From: Gammaproteobacteria bacterium | Lineage (GTDB): Bacteria > Pseudomonadota > Gammaproteobacteria > JAJDYQ01 | Assembly (NCBI GenBank): GCA_028289815.1 | Contig: JAPYNQ010000055.1 | Coordinates: forward strand, 1-40,654 | DNA length: 40,654 bases | Reading direction: 5' to 3' | Shown: positions 1 to 9,249 of the stretch, piece after piece | How positions within the stretch are numbered: position 1 is the stretch's first letter | Layout of the letters: the number at the start of each line of letters is the position of its first letter | Notes under the pieces: generated by a model | The model's input: only the letters and a program-made list of their open reading frames with translations | What the model was told of the DNA's origin: nothing | The model's database searches: none | Translations under genes and position numbers: made by a program

Positions 1-321
1 AATCTTTTCGTCTATACCGGTTCACGGCGCTGATGCTTTTTGACTAACTGGGGTGCAAAAGAGCCCTCTCGGTCACGCGGTATATCAATATCAAAGGTGT
101 CCTCTTCGCTCATCAGGGTCCTGCTGGAATAACCGTTACAAGAGCTATCGTTATCTGACAGCTGATGTCTGTCATAGCCCAGGTGGTCATCAAGCTCCGC
201 ATTCAAAGCCGCTTCTACGGTGATCTTCCTTAGGCATCCGGGAAAAGTCACTGAAGGCTTTCTCGGCTCTAATCATACCGGCTGCCTTACACGCCAGGGC
301 GGCTATCTCTTGCTTGTTCAT
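1..321 (-). pseudogene. IS256-family transposase, frameshifted N-terminal part
   Basis: The reading starts at 321 with MNKQEIAALACKAAG, typical of the N-terminus of IS256-family (mutator-type) transposases. Near 235 the similarity moves to another frame, which reads KITVEAALNAELDDHLGYDR and then PRDREGSFAPQLVKKHQ, the conserved N-terminal block of the family. A stop at 12-14 ends that frame, and a third frame then gives TGIDEKI, matching the next expected segment. At least two frame changes therefore lie in about 300 bases. The DDE catalytic domain would be beyond the window edge. Assignment to the family is confident; the loss of function is inferred from the frame changes. Confidence 0.8.
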
Positions 322-388
322 TGTGCTTATCTCCTCTGCCCAGGTTAATGTTGATGATAAGCAGTTACACAATGTTATTTACAGTCTC
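1..388 (-). mobile_element. IS256-family insertion sequence, 5' end remnant
   Basis: This is the transposase-start end of an IS256-type element that runs off the left edge of the window. Upstream of the transposase start, positions 364-388 read GTTACACAATGTTATTTACA followed by GTCTC on the plus strand. That resembles the terminal inverted repeats of IS256-family elements, so the outer boundary is probably near 388. The opposite end lies outside the window, so target-site duplications cannot be checked. The element is broken by several frame changes and is inferred to be immobile. Confidence 0.65.
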
Positions 389-629
389 AGGTGGCAGCCA
401 AATTGCCGATAATTTGCGAGTCCATTAGGCCAAACACCTCGAGGCTTGGCAGTGTAAACTAAAGGTAAGATAGAGCTCTGTCATCTATTGATCTGAGCTA
501 AGCTTCGGATGAATATCTCAGCTGCGACTTGAAGTCCGGTGCCCATAGTAGGAAGTCTGCCAGAAAAATCAGCCATGCTGCATAGACAATAACGTTAATA
601 ACCAGCTTCAATAACGAGAAGCCACACAG
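389..629. other. Non-coding stretch with a possible membrane-protein scrap
   Basis: No complete gene is visible. On the minus strand, directly after the LysR stop, an open stretch without a usable start codon (about 629 to 498) encodes a hydrophobic segment, VIVYAAWLIFLADFLLW, followed by a short tail and a TAG stop at 498-500. It looks like the debris of an inner-membrane protein gene, but its family cannot be named. Confidence 0.35.
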
Positions 630-1568
630 CTAGTCAATACCAGCTTCCTGCATAAAAATTTCATTCTTAAAAAAGTCCTCATCAATCATGTCGATAAAGC
701 GTTTGGCCTGCGGCGTCAAGAATTTGCCTTTGCGGACTACGACACCGTATGAACGCTGTGGAAAGTAATCAAGCAGGGGCTTGCGTATGACTTCATCGTT
801 ACCATTCAGGCAAACATCGGTAACGATTGATATGCCCAGACCACAACCTACATAGCGCTTAATAACCTCCCAGCCACCGGCTTCAAGGCTGACATTTAGT
901 TTAACATCGTGCTTTTCAAATTCCGCCTCAATCACGCGCCAAGTCGCCAAATGACGCGGTGGCAGTATCAAGCCATATCTGCTGATCTGCTTAATGGTCG
1001 GTGATTTGATTTCTGCCAGTGGATGCCCTGGCGGGACAATCAATGTCGGGCTGAAGTGCCAGACTGGCTGGTAAACCATATCATCAGGTATATTTATCAT
1101 GGAACCAACAGCAAAATCTGCATCGTCTGATCGTAATAGATTCATACCATCACGCCCCGTAACATTGAGCAGATTCAGCTTTACTCCGGGATATGAAGAA
1201 ACAAATATCTTGAGGAATTGCGGTAGTATGTACAGAATAGTGGATTCCCCTGCTGCAATACTTAGCTCACCACCATCCAGCTTTCCGATGCTAGCCCTGA
1301 AGGACTGTTCCAATTTATTGAAGCGCTCAAGAAGCGGCTGGGCCAGACGATAGAAAACCTCGCCTTCAGGTGTCAGCTTGATCCTCGGACCATGCCGCTC
1401 AAATAGTGTTGCATCCATTTCCCTTTCCAGCGATTGTATCTGCAGGGAAACAGTCGGCTGACTCAGAAATAACCGTTCAGCTGCCGCACTAATACTACCC
1501 AGCTGAACTGCTGAGCAGAATGCACGTAGTAGCTTGAGGCGGTTTTGTTTATAAAAATACTGTTGCAT
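630..1568 (-). CDS. LysR-family transcriptional regulator
   Basis: This is a typical LysR-type regulator. It has an N-terminal winged helix-turn-helix (about residues 8-65, with GSISAAAERLFLSQPTVSLQ as the recognition region) and a C-terminal periplasmic-binding-protein-like effector domain. The length of about 312 residues is normal. The start at 1568 (MQQYFYKQNRLKLLRAF) places the HTH where the family has it; ATGs at 1577 and 1607 are possible and lack a better ribosome site. It ends in TAG. The wording of the HTH and the linker motif LFERHGPRIKLTPEGE fit the CysB/Cbl-like side of the family, so control of sulfur or carbon metabolism is conceivable. No divergent target gene is adjacent, so the regulon cannot be inferred. 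Confidence 0.85.
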   Translation of the reverse strand: MQQYFYKQNRLKLLRAFCSAVQLGSISAAAERLFLSQPTVSLQIQSLEREMDATLFERHGPRIKLTPEGEVFYRLAQPLLERFNKLEQSFRASIGKLDGGELSIAAGESTILYILPQFLKIFVSSYPGVKLNLLNVTGRDGMNLLRSDDADFAVGSMINIPDDMVYQPVWHFSPTLIVPPGHPLAEIKSPTIKQISRYGLILPPRHLATWRVIEAEFEKHDVKLNVSLEAGGWEVIKRYVGCGLGISIVTDVCLNGNDEVIRKPLLDYFPQRSYGVVVRKGKFLTPQAKRFIDMIDEDFFKNEIFMQEAGID

Positions 1569-1680
1569 ACCCGCCATAGTTTTATCAGTCCGGGTTTCAG
1601 GGACCATTTTTGATGGTGGTTGACGCTAAAGAATACGCTGTCAGTCTTTATTTTATCAATTTATTATAAGCCCAACACAA

Positions 1681-1841
1681 ATGTCCGGATTCAGAAGCCC
1701 GTGAGACTTTTCAAGGATAAAAAATCGGTTAGCCTGTGTGTGTTTTTAGTCAATTCAATATACAGGAGACTACCCGCTACAGATAGTGAATCTACAAATC
1801 CAGTTATACAAGAATTGGCTAGTCAGTGACAGGGACTGTCC
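1681..1841 (+). repeat. Diverged dispersed repeat, copy A
   Basis: This stretch aligns by eye along about 150 bases with 22510-22660. Shared blocks include GTGAGA-T-TTTT, GGATAAAAAA, CTGTNTGTG, the ACAGGAG block followed by TACCCG, CAGATA-TGAA and GCGAGTCAG or its variants. Rough identity is about 70 percent. A short frame ending in VIQELASQ is present in both copies but is broken and unlikely to be translated. The outer bases may form a weak inverted repeat (TGTCC at one side, GGGACTGTCC at the other), which would suit a small non-autonomous element or an old IS scrap. Confidence 0.5.
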
Positions 1842-2053
1842 GGGAGACTGTAATACACCGATTGCCTGATCAAAACGCTCCTCCCCAAAAAAAGCCACAA
1901 ACCCTAGTGTTAACAGTGACTTATTAGCAAAAGCCTAAGTGCTGAAGATTAATCTTCCCGCAGCCCTTGGTCCCTAATGGTTGAAATCGGCAGTAGCGGA
2001 ACTGATCGACCGGGTTAATTTGTCAGATCTACGGTAAAGGATACCTCTAAAGG
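1842..2053. other. Intergenic region, nothing recognised
   Basis: Together with the repeat before it, this makes an intergenic region of roughly 500 bases. No reading frame with gene-like features, no RNA gene and no clear terminator is seen. Confidence 0.5.
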
Positions 2054-2103
2054 TTGACAATACTATCAATAAGATTGACAATATAAATCAATAAGGCTGA
2101 TAA
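2054..2103 (+). promoter_or_regulatory. Promoter with duplicated operator-like site
   Basis: TTGACAATA occurs at 2054-2062 and again at 2075-2083, a 21-base period. Each copy is followed by ATCAATAAG, so each unit is also a partial inverted repeat, TTGA...TCAA. The second TTGACA (2075-2080) is 17 bases upstream of TGATAA (2098-2103), a plausible -35/-10 pair for the downstream gene. The second site therefore overlaps the -35. As the downstream product starts with a helix-turn-helix, autoregulation through these sites is a reasonable inference. Confidence 0.55.
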
Positions 2104-2125
2104 AGCACATTGGTAAGTTATTAAT

Positions 2126-3151
2126 ATGGTTAAAACAAACAAAAGAGGCGAGGAAGTTCGCCAGTTTATTCTGGATCACGTTGAGCATCACCCACGGGAC
2201 GTGACCTCAATCACAGCACGCACATTCAATATATCTCGCCAAGCCGTTAACAAGCATATTAAGAAGCTGGTTGATCAGCACGCGTTGGTAACGGAGGGCT
2301 CTACCGGTAACAAGCGCTATTTATTGCATCCGACTGAAGAATGGGATCAACTCTATAACTTGGATGGGACGTTATCGGAAGATCGGGTTTGGAGAGATGA
2401 TGTGAGTAAGTTTGTAATTCAACTACCTGATAACGTTGTTGATATATGGCACTACGGAGTAACCGAGATAGTCAATAATGCGATTGATCATTCATCAGGA
2501 GAAAAGTTATTGGTACAGGTCAACAAGACCGCTACAAATACAGAAATATTGATACATGACGATGGCGAAGGGATCTTTAAAAAGATTCAAAGAGCGTTAG
2601 GATTATCGGATGAGAGGCATTCAGTACTGGAGTTGTCTAAAGGTAAGCTAACTACAGATCCCAACAATCATACCGGCGAAGGCATTTTCTTTAGTTCAAG
2701 GATGTTTGATAACTTCGCGATTCTATCAGGTAACGTCTTTTTTTCTCACCAGAACGACAATGATTGGATCACAACTCATCAAAGATTTCAAAATGGCACC
2801 TTGGTGTATATGAAAATGAAAAGTAACACCGCACGAACATCGAAGGAAATATTTGATAATTTTACTTCAGATGATGGCTACGGGTTCAGTAAGACAATAG
2901 TTTCGGTAAAATTAACGCAGTATGAAGATGATAAATTGATGTCTCGCTCACAGGCTAAAAGACTATTAACCCGGGTGGATAGATTCAAAACAGTGCTGTT
3001 TGATTTTGACGGAGTTGAGACTGTTGGTCAGGCATTTGCGGATGAAATATTCAGAGTTTTCAAGAACCGGCATCCAGATATGGAGCTTACTTACTTGAAC
3101 GCCAATACACAGGTTCAGCGCATGATCACCAGAGCGCTTACATGGGAGTAG
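2126..3151 (+). CDS. Winged-helix / HATPase / STAS-like (DUF4325) protein
   Basis: The 341-residue product has three parts. Residues about 5-65 form a winged helix-turn-helix (ARTFNISRQAVNKHIKKL). Residues about 95-200 form a GHKL-type ATP-binding domain with the N box EIVNNAIDHS, the G1 box DDGEGIF and the G2 region NHTGEGIFFSSRMF. Residues about 270-335 resemble the STAS-like DUF4325 domain (VLFDFDGVETVGQAFADEIF). No phosphoacceptor histidine domain is present, so it is not a classical sensor kinase. It more likely acts as a one-component regulator or an anti-sigma/anti-anti-sigma-like switch that binds DNA. The gene is monocistronic, with a weak ribosome site. Proteins of this layout are poorly characterised and often lie in accessory regions. 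Confidence 0.75.
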   Translation: MVKTNKRGEEVRQFILDHVEHHPRDVTSITARTFNISRQAVNKHIKKLVDQHALVTEGSTGNKRYLLHPTEEWDQLYNLDGTLSEDRVWRDDVSKFVIQLPDNVVDIWHYGVTEIVNNAIDHSSGEKLLVQVNKTATNTEILIHDDGEGIFKKIQRALGLSDERHSVLELSKGKLTTDPNNHTGEGIFFSSRMFDNFAILSGNVFFSHQNDNDWITTHQRFQNGTLVYMKMKSNTARTSKEIFDNFTSDDGYGFSKTIVSVKLTQYEDDKLMSRSQAKRLLTRVDRFKTVLFDFDGVETVGQAFADEIFRVFKNRHPDMELTYLNANTQVQRMITRALTWE

Positions 3152-3243
3152 CTCTAATACTATACATGACCGGCGATAAGAGGCAGAGTGGCGAGGAATG
3201 ATGCTTTTTTGCTGCTCTAAGCGCATTTACCTTCGTTAGCATT

Positions 3244-3465
3244 TTATGAAGCATTAAATTTCTTGGTAATAAAGTAGCACACAGCCAAGTTTCTGCCAAA
3301 CCGTACAAACTCTTCTTCTGTAAAGCCTATTGGGATGTGAGCGCCATCACTGATAAATGTATATGTTGAGGCCATAGCACTTTCTTCTTTGCTGGTTACA
3401 AATCCGGCAGTTTTAATGTGCGAGATCGACCTACCCCATACTTTGCTATCTTGATCTACCTCCAA
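3244..3465 (-). CDS. Small hypothetical protein, doubtful
   Basis: This is an open frame of about 73 codons from a TTG at 3465; the frame stays open upstream to a TAA near 3522 without an ATG. The protein contains the segment GFTEEEFVRFGRNLAVCYFI and has no recognised domain. The lack of a good start codon or ribosome site suggests either a mis-started small gene or the 3' remnant of a longer one. It is listed because the amino-acid composition looks protein-like and nothing else explains this stretch. Confidence 0.3.
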   Translation of the reverse strand: MEVDQDSKVWGRSISHIKTAGFVTSKEESAMASTYTFISDGAHIPIGFTEEEFVRFGRNLAVCYFITKKFNAS

Positions 3466-3537
3466 TCCACGTGACTGAGCGACTTCTCTCAGAATCGTCT
3501 CAAGTACAATGCCTCGTTAGCCATTAAAATTCATTCG

Positions 3538-4074
3538 TTAAAGTTCCCCTCTTGCTTTGAAAAAGGCAACCGCCAAATTATCCATTAATTTCGATATCGA
3601 TTCTCGTACAGAATCAGGAACATTCTGCTTTGATCCATAGCCCAAAATCTCATGTTCATATGCGTATTCAGCATATCCAGCAGACATATTGTCTGCTTGC
3701 ATTTCTATATGGAAGGCAATAGGGTAGTCATCCCCTACGGTCCATACATGTACATGTATCTTTCCGCTCTTTGCTTTTTCATCTTGAATAATTTTAAGAA
3801 TTTCAAAAGGTTCCAGTTTTTTGAACTCAATTCCGGCAAAACTATTTTTGAATCTTAACCGAAGGTAATCGGTCAGATCTTCTTCTTTCAATCCGATTTT
3901 CTCTGACGAACCTCCCAGAGAGACATCAATAATCCTAAATCTCTCTATTGTCTTAAATGAACTATAAAGGATAACCTCAAAATTCAGTTCCTTTTCATCG
4001 GCAAACGCACCTGACGCTGCTGATAGGGTGATTGCCAATACAAAAAGCGTCGGAAATCGAAACATGGTATTCAT
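3538..4074 (-). CDS. Exported hypothetical protein
   Basis: The product is a 178-residue protein with a clear Sec signal peptide: a short basic start, a hydrophobic core FPTLFVLAITLSAASG and an AFA cleavage motif near residue 25. The mature part of about 150 residues alternates beta-like and charged segments and has no cysteines, so it is probably a soluble periplasmic protein. A central segment HVHVWTVGDDYPIAFHIEMQ suggests a beta sheet. No family was recognised. It stands alone, with the flanking genes at some distance, and no function is proposed. Confidence 0.65.
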   Translation of the reverse strand: MNTMFRFPTLFVLAITLSAASGAFADEKELNFEVILYSSFKTIERFRIIDVSLGGSSEKIGLKEEDLTDYLRLRFKNSFAGIEFKKLEPFEILKIIQDEKAKSGKIHVHVWTVGDDYPIAFHIEMQADNMSAGYAEYAYEHEILGYGSKQNVPDSVRESISKLMDNLAVAFFKARGEL

Positions 4075-4566
4075 CTTTATCTTCGATGGCTGACTAGACT
4101 ATGAGTAGGCCTCTTAATCTATCATAGGAATACAGGCAGATGCAAAATCCTTGTGCCGAAATGGTTCGTCTTTTTCTGACATTAAGCAATATTGATGTTC
4201 ATTTTACATGATTGGCTTCGCCAGCCTCAATCTCAGCGCCCACACGACCACGCTCTCAACTTCTGTCACCTTGGCCTATTATCTGATTCAACGGTGAATA
4301 TATAGCACCGCTCAGTGGCGCTGAACTCCCATAAGGCAGCCATCCCCACTATGACATGCTCAACTAAGCGCACCTGCTTCGCTTGACTGATATGGCCCTT
4401 CCTCATCACCTCCATGATATCCCTCAACCAGGTTTATCCAAGGCAGTCTTATACCGCGGGAAGCTCTGACTTAATCAGGATTTCCTTTACCCCGTCCCCA
4501 CTGTATATAATCCCAGTTTAAAGGGGGAGATCGACAGTACTTAATAATCTGCGAAGGAGAGGATTT
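4075..4566. other. Intergenic region upstream of ppsA
   Basis: About 490 bases hold an IS1595-like scrap (4266-4415, minus strand) and, just before ppsA, a strong ribosome site GAAGGAGAGG at 4553-4562. No other gene is seen. The ppsA promoter should lie between about 4420 and 4550, but no convincing -35/-10 pair stands out. Confidence 0.5.
4266..4415 (-). pseudogene. IS1595-like transposase scrap
   Basis: A 49-codon frame starts at 4415 and ends at 4266-4268. It reads MRKGHISQAKQVRLVEHVIV near its start and then degrades (ERCYIF). The pattern MRK...S..KQ.RLIEHFV.G resembles the N-terminal helix-turn-helix of IS1595/IS1016-type transposases, which continues with a YYFHRLR motif in intact copies. 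The rest of a roughly 200-residue transposase is not readable beyond the stop. The family call rests on one short segment and is tentative. Confidence 0.4.
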
Positions 4567-6948
4567 ATGGCGAAATCCATTGTCTGGTTTAAACATTTGA
4601 GCATGGCTGACGTGGAACATGTCGGCGGTAAAAACGCATCGCTTGGCGAAATGATCTCCGGTCTGACGGATAAAGGTGTACGGGTACCGAATGGCTTCGC
4701 CACTACGGCGAGCGCATACAAGGAATTTCTTCAACATCAGGAACTGGGACATCGTATCAGCGCATCACTAAGCTCACTTGATGTTGATGATATCACTGCC
4801 CTGGCCGATATTGGTAAAACCATACGGGGCTGGATCATTGACACACCGTTTCAAGACAGCCTGCAAAAAGAAATCGAACTGGCCTATCGACAAATGATGG
4901 CTGATGGTGAATTCGCGGTTGCTGTGCGCTCATCAGCAACTGCCGAAGACCTCCCCGATGCCTCTTTTGCCGGACAACAGGAGACCTTTCTGAATATCAG
5001 TGGGCTGCAAAATGTCATTACCGCCATCAAAGAGGTCTATGCCTCCTTATACAACGACCGTGCCATCGCCTATCGGGTGCATCAGGGCTTCGAACATAAC
5101 AAGGTTGCGTTGTCGGCAGGTGTGCAGCAAATGGTACGCAGTGATGTAGGTGCGAGTGGCGTCATGTTTACTCTTGACACTGAATCCGGTTTTCGCGATG
5201 CGATCTTCATTACCGGCGCCTGGGGACTTGGAGAAACCGTCGTTCAGGGGGCTGTCAATCCGGATGAGTTTTATGTCTATAAGCCAGGATTGAAGGATAA
5301 CCGCTCGGCCATCCTGAGCCGGACACTGGGAAGCAAGGCCATTAAAATGATTTACAACAATTCCAGCGAACCGGGTCAATCTACCAAAACGATAGATGTC
5401 AGTGAATCGGACCGCAGGCGATTTTGCCTGAGCGATAAACATATAGAAGAGCTGGCCCGCTATGCCATAGTCATTGAGGAGCATTATCAATGTCCCATGG
5501 ATATCGAATGGGCACTGGACGGTCACGACAATCAACTTTACATCGTGCAGGCACGTCCTGAGACAGTCGAAAGCCGCTCAAGCACCAATATTATGGAACG
5601 CTATATCCTCAAAGACAGCGGTGAAGTTATTGTTGAGGGGCGAGCCATCGGCCAGCGAATCGGTGCCGGCAAGGCCAAGGTCGTTATGTCCACCGAACAG
5701 ATGTTTCGGGTACAGCCGGGCGATGTGCTGGTGACAGATATGACTGACCCCGACTGGGAACCGATTATGAAACGTGCCTCGGCGATTATCACCAACCGCG
5801 GAGGGCGCACCTGCCATGCAGCTATCATCGCACGAGAGCTTGGTATCCCGGCGATTGTAGGGTGCGGTAACGCCACTGACAAAATAACCGATAATCACGG
5901 GGTCACGGTTTCCTGTGCTGAAGGTGATACCGGCCATGTCTATAACGGTATTCTGAGTTTTGAAGTCAGCCGGTCTGACACAGGAGTCATGCCGGACATC
6001 CCCACCAAGATCATGATGAATGTCGCAAATCCTGGTCGAGCCTTTGCATTCTCGCGACTGCCTAATAGCGGTGTTGGCTTGGCTCGCCTGGAGTTTATTA
6101 TTAACAGCATGATCGGTATTCACCCCAAGGTCCTTTTGAACTTCGACCAGCAATCCCCTGAACTGCAATCCACAATAATGGAGCGCACGGCCGGTTATGC
6201 GGACCCGGTCAGCTTTTATGTCGACAAACTGGCGGAGGGTATTGCCACGCTGGCTGCGGCCTATGCCCCTGCTCCGGTCATTGTCAGGTTATCTGACTTC
6301 AAGTCAAATGAATACGCCAATTTGATTGGCGGAGAGCTATTTGAACCTGAGGAAGAAAACCCCATGATGGGCTTCAGGGGGGTGTCACGCTATTTGTCCG
6401 AGACGTTTAATGACTGTTTCGAGCTTGAATGCCGGGCCCTGAGAAAAGTCCATAATGACATGGGGCTGACGAATACCGAGATCATGGTACCTTTCTGTCG
6501 CACTCTGGAAGAAGCCGAGGCTGTTATCCGATTACTTGCCGATAAAGGCTTGAAGCGCGGTGAGAATGGATTGCGCATTATCATGATGTGCGAGATACCC
6601 TCCAATGCTGTGCTGGCTGAGGAATTTCTCGATTTCTTTGATGGCTTTTCTATCGGTTCTAATGACATGACACAGCTCTCTCTTGGGCTGGACCGTGATT
6701 CCGCGTTGATCGCCGATCATTTTGACGAGAGAAATCCTGCCGTAAAAAAGTTGCTATCAATGGCGATCAAGGCCTGTCATAATCAAGGAAAATACGTTGG
6801 CATATGTGGCCAGGGGCCTTCGGATTATCCCGATTTTGCCGGCTGGTTATTGGAACAAGGTATTACCAGTATCTCCCTGAACCCGGATACGGTAGTGGAT
6901 ACTTGGCTGTTTCTGGCTGATCGGGCAAATAATCAACTATCTGATTGA
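4567..6948 (+). CDS. ppsA: Phosphoenolpyruvate synthase
   Basis: This enzyme converts pyruvate, ATP and water to phosphoenolpyruvate, AMP and phosphate, the first step of gluconeogenesis from pyruvate. The 793-residue length is normal. The N-terminal ATP-grasp-like nucleotide domain starts with [12 protein letters not shown]. The swivelling domain carries the phosphohistidine loop [20 protein letters not shown], with the catalytic His near residue 417. The C-terminal TIM-barrel domain has [16 protein letters not shown] and the CGQGPSDYP motif that contains the usual catalytic Cys. The ATG at 4567 has a strong ribosome site 5-10 bases upstream. The stop is followed within 12 bases by the gene for its regulatory protein, so the two are probably co-transcribed. 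Confidence 0.97.
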   Translation: MAKSIVWFKHLSMADVEHVGGKNASLGEMISGLTDKGVRVPNGFATTASAYKEFLQHQELGHRISASLSSLDVDDITALADIGKTIRGWIIDTPFQDSLQKEIELAYRQMMADGEFAVAVRSSATAEDLPDASFAGQQETFLNISGLQNVITAIKEVYASLYNDRAIAYRVHQGFEHNKVALSAGVQQMVRSDVGASGVMFTLDTESGFRDAIFITGAWGLGETVVQGAVNPDEFYVYKPGLKDNRSAILSRTLGSKAIKMIYNNSSEPGQSTKTIDVSESDRRRFCLSDKHIEELARYAIVIEEHYQCPMDIEWALDGHDNQLYIVQARPETVESRSSTNIMERYILKDSGEVIVEGRAIGQRIGAGKAKVVMSTEQMFRVQPGDVLVTDMTDPDWEPIMKRASAIITNRGGRTCHAAIIARELGIPAIVGCGNATDKITDNHGVTVSCAEGDTGHVYNGILSFEVSRSDTGVMPDIPTKIMMNVANPGRAFAFSRLPNSGVGLARLEFIINSMIGIHPKVLLNFDQQSPELQSTIMERTAGYADPVSFYVDKLAEGIATLAAAYAPAPVIVRLSDFKSNEYANLIGGELFEPEEENPMMGFRGVSRYLSETFNDCFELECRALRKVHNDMGLTNTEIMVPFCRTLEEAEAVIRLLADKGLKRGENGLRIIMMCEIPSNAVLAEEFLDFFDGFSIGSNDMTQLSLGLDRDSALIADHFDERNPAVKKLLSMAIKACHNQGKYVGICGQGPSDYPDFAGWLLEQGITSISLNPDTVVDTWLFLADRANNQLSD

Positions 6949-6959
6949 GTCAGGCCTCC

Positions 6960-7790
6960 ATGGTCAATAAAACAGCTAAAGAGCGACTGGTTTTTTTTAT
7001 CTCCGACCGCACGGGTATTACAGCCGAAACAATCGGCCATACGCTGATTACCCAGTTTCCTGATATCAGGTTTGTGCAGAGGACATTTCCCTTCGTAAAC
7101 TCTCTGGAAAAAGCTGAATATACAGTAAAAAGAATAAATGATGTCGGTGTACAGGACGGCACACGACCTATTATATTTAATACTATTCTTGATGATGAAC
7201 TGAAAACTGTGATAACTACAGCCGAGGGTATGCACCTGGATTTTTTCGATATGTTTCTTGTACCCCTTGAAGAGGAGCTTGGTTGTCCTTCTTCACATAA
7301 GTCCGGGCTATCTCATGGCATGGCGGATGAAGAGCAGTATATGAATCGAATTGACGCACTGAATTTCAGCCTGACAAATGACGACGGTGCCAGCACGAAT
7401 AAGTATCCCAATGCCGATGTGATTCTGGTAGGCCCTTCCCGAAGCGGCAAAACTCCGAGTTGCCTGTATCTGGCACTTTCTCATGGCATCAATGCCGCTA
7501 ATTACCCATTAACAGATGCCGATCTTGGCGCGGACCGCCTTCCGCAAAACCTGCGTCAATACAAAAAGAAATTACTCGGACTGACAATTGATGCCGAGCG
7601 GCTGCACAATATACGGGAAAAACGCCGCCCGGGCAGTACCTACGCGTCATTGAAACAATGTCAGCTAGAGATCGAAATCGTTAAGGAAATCTATCGAAAT
7701 GAAGGCATTCCGGCTATTGACACCAGCCATATGTCGATTGAAGAGATTGCTACAACCATCATGCAGCATGTGAGGAACAGCAAAAGCTGA
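6960..7790 (+). CDS. ppsR: PEP synthase regulatory protein (kinase/pyrophosphorylase)
   Basis: This is a DUF299-family bifunctional enzyme. It inactivates PEP synthase by ADP-dependent phosphorylation of an active-site threonine and reactivates it by phosphate-dependent removal. The N-terminus FFISDRTGITAETIGHTL and the P-loop-like GPSRSGKTPSCLYLALS (about residues 158-174) are the family hallmarks; length is about 276 residues. The ATG at 6960 lies 11 bases after the ppsA stop; a TTG at 6945 overlapping the ppsA stop would add five residues and is less likely. Adjacency to its own target is the standard arrangement. It converges on the amidase gene with only six bases between the stops. Confidence 0.95.
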   Translation: MVNKTAKERLVFFISDRTGITAETIGHTLITQFPDIRFVQRTFPFVNSLEKAEYTVKRINDVGVQDGTRPIIFNTILDDELKTVITTAEGMHLDFFDMFLVPLEEELGCPSSHKSGLSHGMADEEQYMNRIDALNFSLTNDDGASTNKYPNADVILVGPSRSGKTPSCLYLALSHGINAANYPLTDADLGADRLPQNLRQYKKKLLGLTIDAERLHNIREKRRPGSTYASLKQCQLEIEIVKEIYRNEGIPAIDTSHMSIEEIATTIMQHVRNSKS

Positions 7791-7796
7791 CCATCT

Positions 7797-9095
7797 TCAT
7801 AAAGGAATACGTATAACCTGGCCCACCTTCAGATTGTCTGACTCAAGGTTATTGGTCACCATTAATCGCCGTGAAGTTGTCCGGTACTTCTGCGCTAATC
7901 CTGAGAGTGTATCACCACGCCTGATGGTGTGTGTTTTTCCGGCAAACAGGGTGTTATCCGGTGGCCGGCGTTCAAAATACCGCTTTAAACCAAGTGCAAT
8001 AGCCTTGGCCATCTTGTCCTGATAGTCCCGACTATTGAGTTTTTTTTCCTCTTTCGGGTTAGATATAAATGCTAGCTCAATGAGAATGGATGGAATATCC
8101 GGTGACTTAAGAACCGCAAAACCCGCACGCTCAACATACCGCTTATGGATCTTGCCCACTGTTTTGAGTTCCCTGATTGTACTTTGTGCAACATCTGCGC
8201 TGGCCTCAATAGTTGCTGCCTGTGAAAGATCGAGCAATACCGATGCCAATACATCATCCTTGTCATCCAAGGTAACACCACCCATTAATTCGTCTGCCAG
8301 GTTTTCTCTCTTTGCCAACCATTTGGCAGCCTCTGAAGATGCACCGCGCTCGGACAGGATATAAACAGAAGAACCTTTGACATTTGGGTTGTGGAAAGCA
8401 TCTGCATGTAACGAAACAAACAGGTCTGCACGGTATTCACGCGCTTTTTGGATGCGTTGTCGCAATTTCAGATAGTAATCTCCATCACGCACCAACACAG
8501 CTTTCATACCCTGCTGCCTGTTAATTTCTGATGCTAATTTACGCGCAACCTGCAAGGTAATATGCTTTTCTTGGGTCCCCTTTCGACCAATTGCACCCGG
8601 ATCTTCTCCACCGTGGCCAGCGTCAATGGCCACCACTACATCCCGATACCCTTGGCCTGCGGCAGATTTTGTGGTTTTGACCGCTTTTGCAGGGCCCGGG
8701 GATTTCTCGTATAAGTCAACAACCAGCCGATGCCCATAGTGCTTATTGGGTCCGAGCAGAAAGCTCTTCGGCCTTACCTCACGGTCAGTATCCAGCACAA
8801 GACGCAAAACCCGTCCCTTGTTCGCGCTGCGTAGTCCCCGGATATAACCCTTGGCATCAAGCTGGCGCCCGGCTTTGTCGCCCCAAGCCGAACTCTTAAG
8901 GTCAATAACAATCCGGTCCGGGTCCCGCAGAGCAAAGAGATGGTAGTCAACGGGTCGGGTTAAATCAAAAACGACCCTAGTGTTGTCGGGGGCAACCCAC
9001 AAACGTACATCGCTGACTTCCACTCTGTCGGCAAATACCTGAAAGGGAGCGTGAATCAACAACATAAAGAAAAGAAAGTTGAGCAGTTTTTTCAT
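7797..9095 (-). CDS. amiB: N-acetylmuramoyl-L-alanine amidase (AmiB/AmiC type)
   Basis: This periplasmic zinc amidase cleaves the stem peptide from N-acetylmuramic acid during septum splitting. Domain order is a signal peptide (MKKLLNFLFFMLLIHAPFQV), an AMIN domain (about residues 25-125), the catalytic Amidase_3 domain with the zinc ligands in AIDAGHGGEDPGAIG and SLHADAF and the glutamate in ILIELAFISN, and one C-terminal LysM domain (TIRRGDTLSGLAQKYRTTSR). The start at 9095 is chosen because the signal peptide begins there; the longer frame from 9191 adds a non-conserved stretch. Its place downstream of nnr-tsaE matches the E. coli amiB locus; the C-terminal LysM also fits AmiB. About 432 residues. 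Confidence 0.92.
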   Translation of the reverse strand: MKKLLNFLFFMLLIHAPFQVFADRVEVSDVRLWVAPDNTRVVFDLTRPVDYHLFALRDPDRIVIDLKSSAWGDKAGRQLDAKGYIRGLRSANKGRVLRLVLDTDREVRPKSFLLGPNKHYGHRLVVDLYEKSPGPAKAVKTTKSAAGQGYRDVVVAIDAGHGGEDPGAIGRKGTQEKHITLQVARKLASEINRQQGMKAVLVRDGDYYLKLRQRIQKAREYRADLFVSLHADAFHNPNVKGSSVYILSERGASSEAAKWLAKRENLADELMGGVTLDDKDDVLASVLLDLSQAATIEASADVAQSTIRELKTVGKIHKRYVERAGFAVLKSPDIPSILIELAFISNPKEEKKLNSRDYQDKMAKAIALGLKRYFERRPPDNTLFAGKTHTIRRGDTLSGLAQKYRTTSRRLMVTNNLESDNLKVGQVIRIPL

Positions 9096-9249
9096 TATTA
9101 ATCCAATTCCGTTTATCCTTATACAATATTTTTTGGGAGATGCAAGGCCTTCGTCCGGTTTTTTCAAAGAAAATAATGTTATAAAACACATAGATACAGA
9201 ATATACCTATGCAGCTTATATCATTTGTTAGGTAATTACCTGAGAAATA

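Noticed and set aside
1620-1829. Small gene ending in VIQELASQ
   Set aside because: It lacks a ribosome site and is a broken version of a frame also present in the second repeat copy, so it is better explained by the dispersed repeat.
5047-6168. Long open frames antisense to ppsA
   Set aside because: They are shadows of a long, strongly coded gene; they contain no recognisable domain and no ribosome site.
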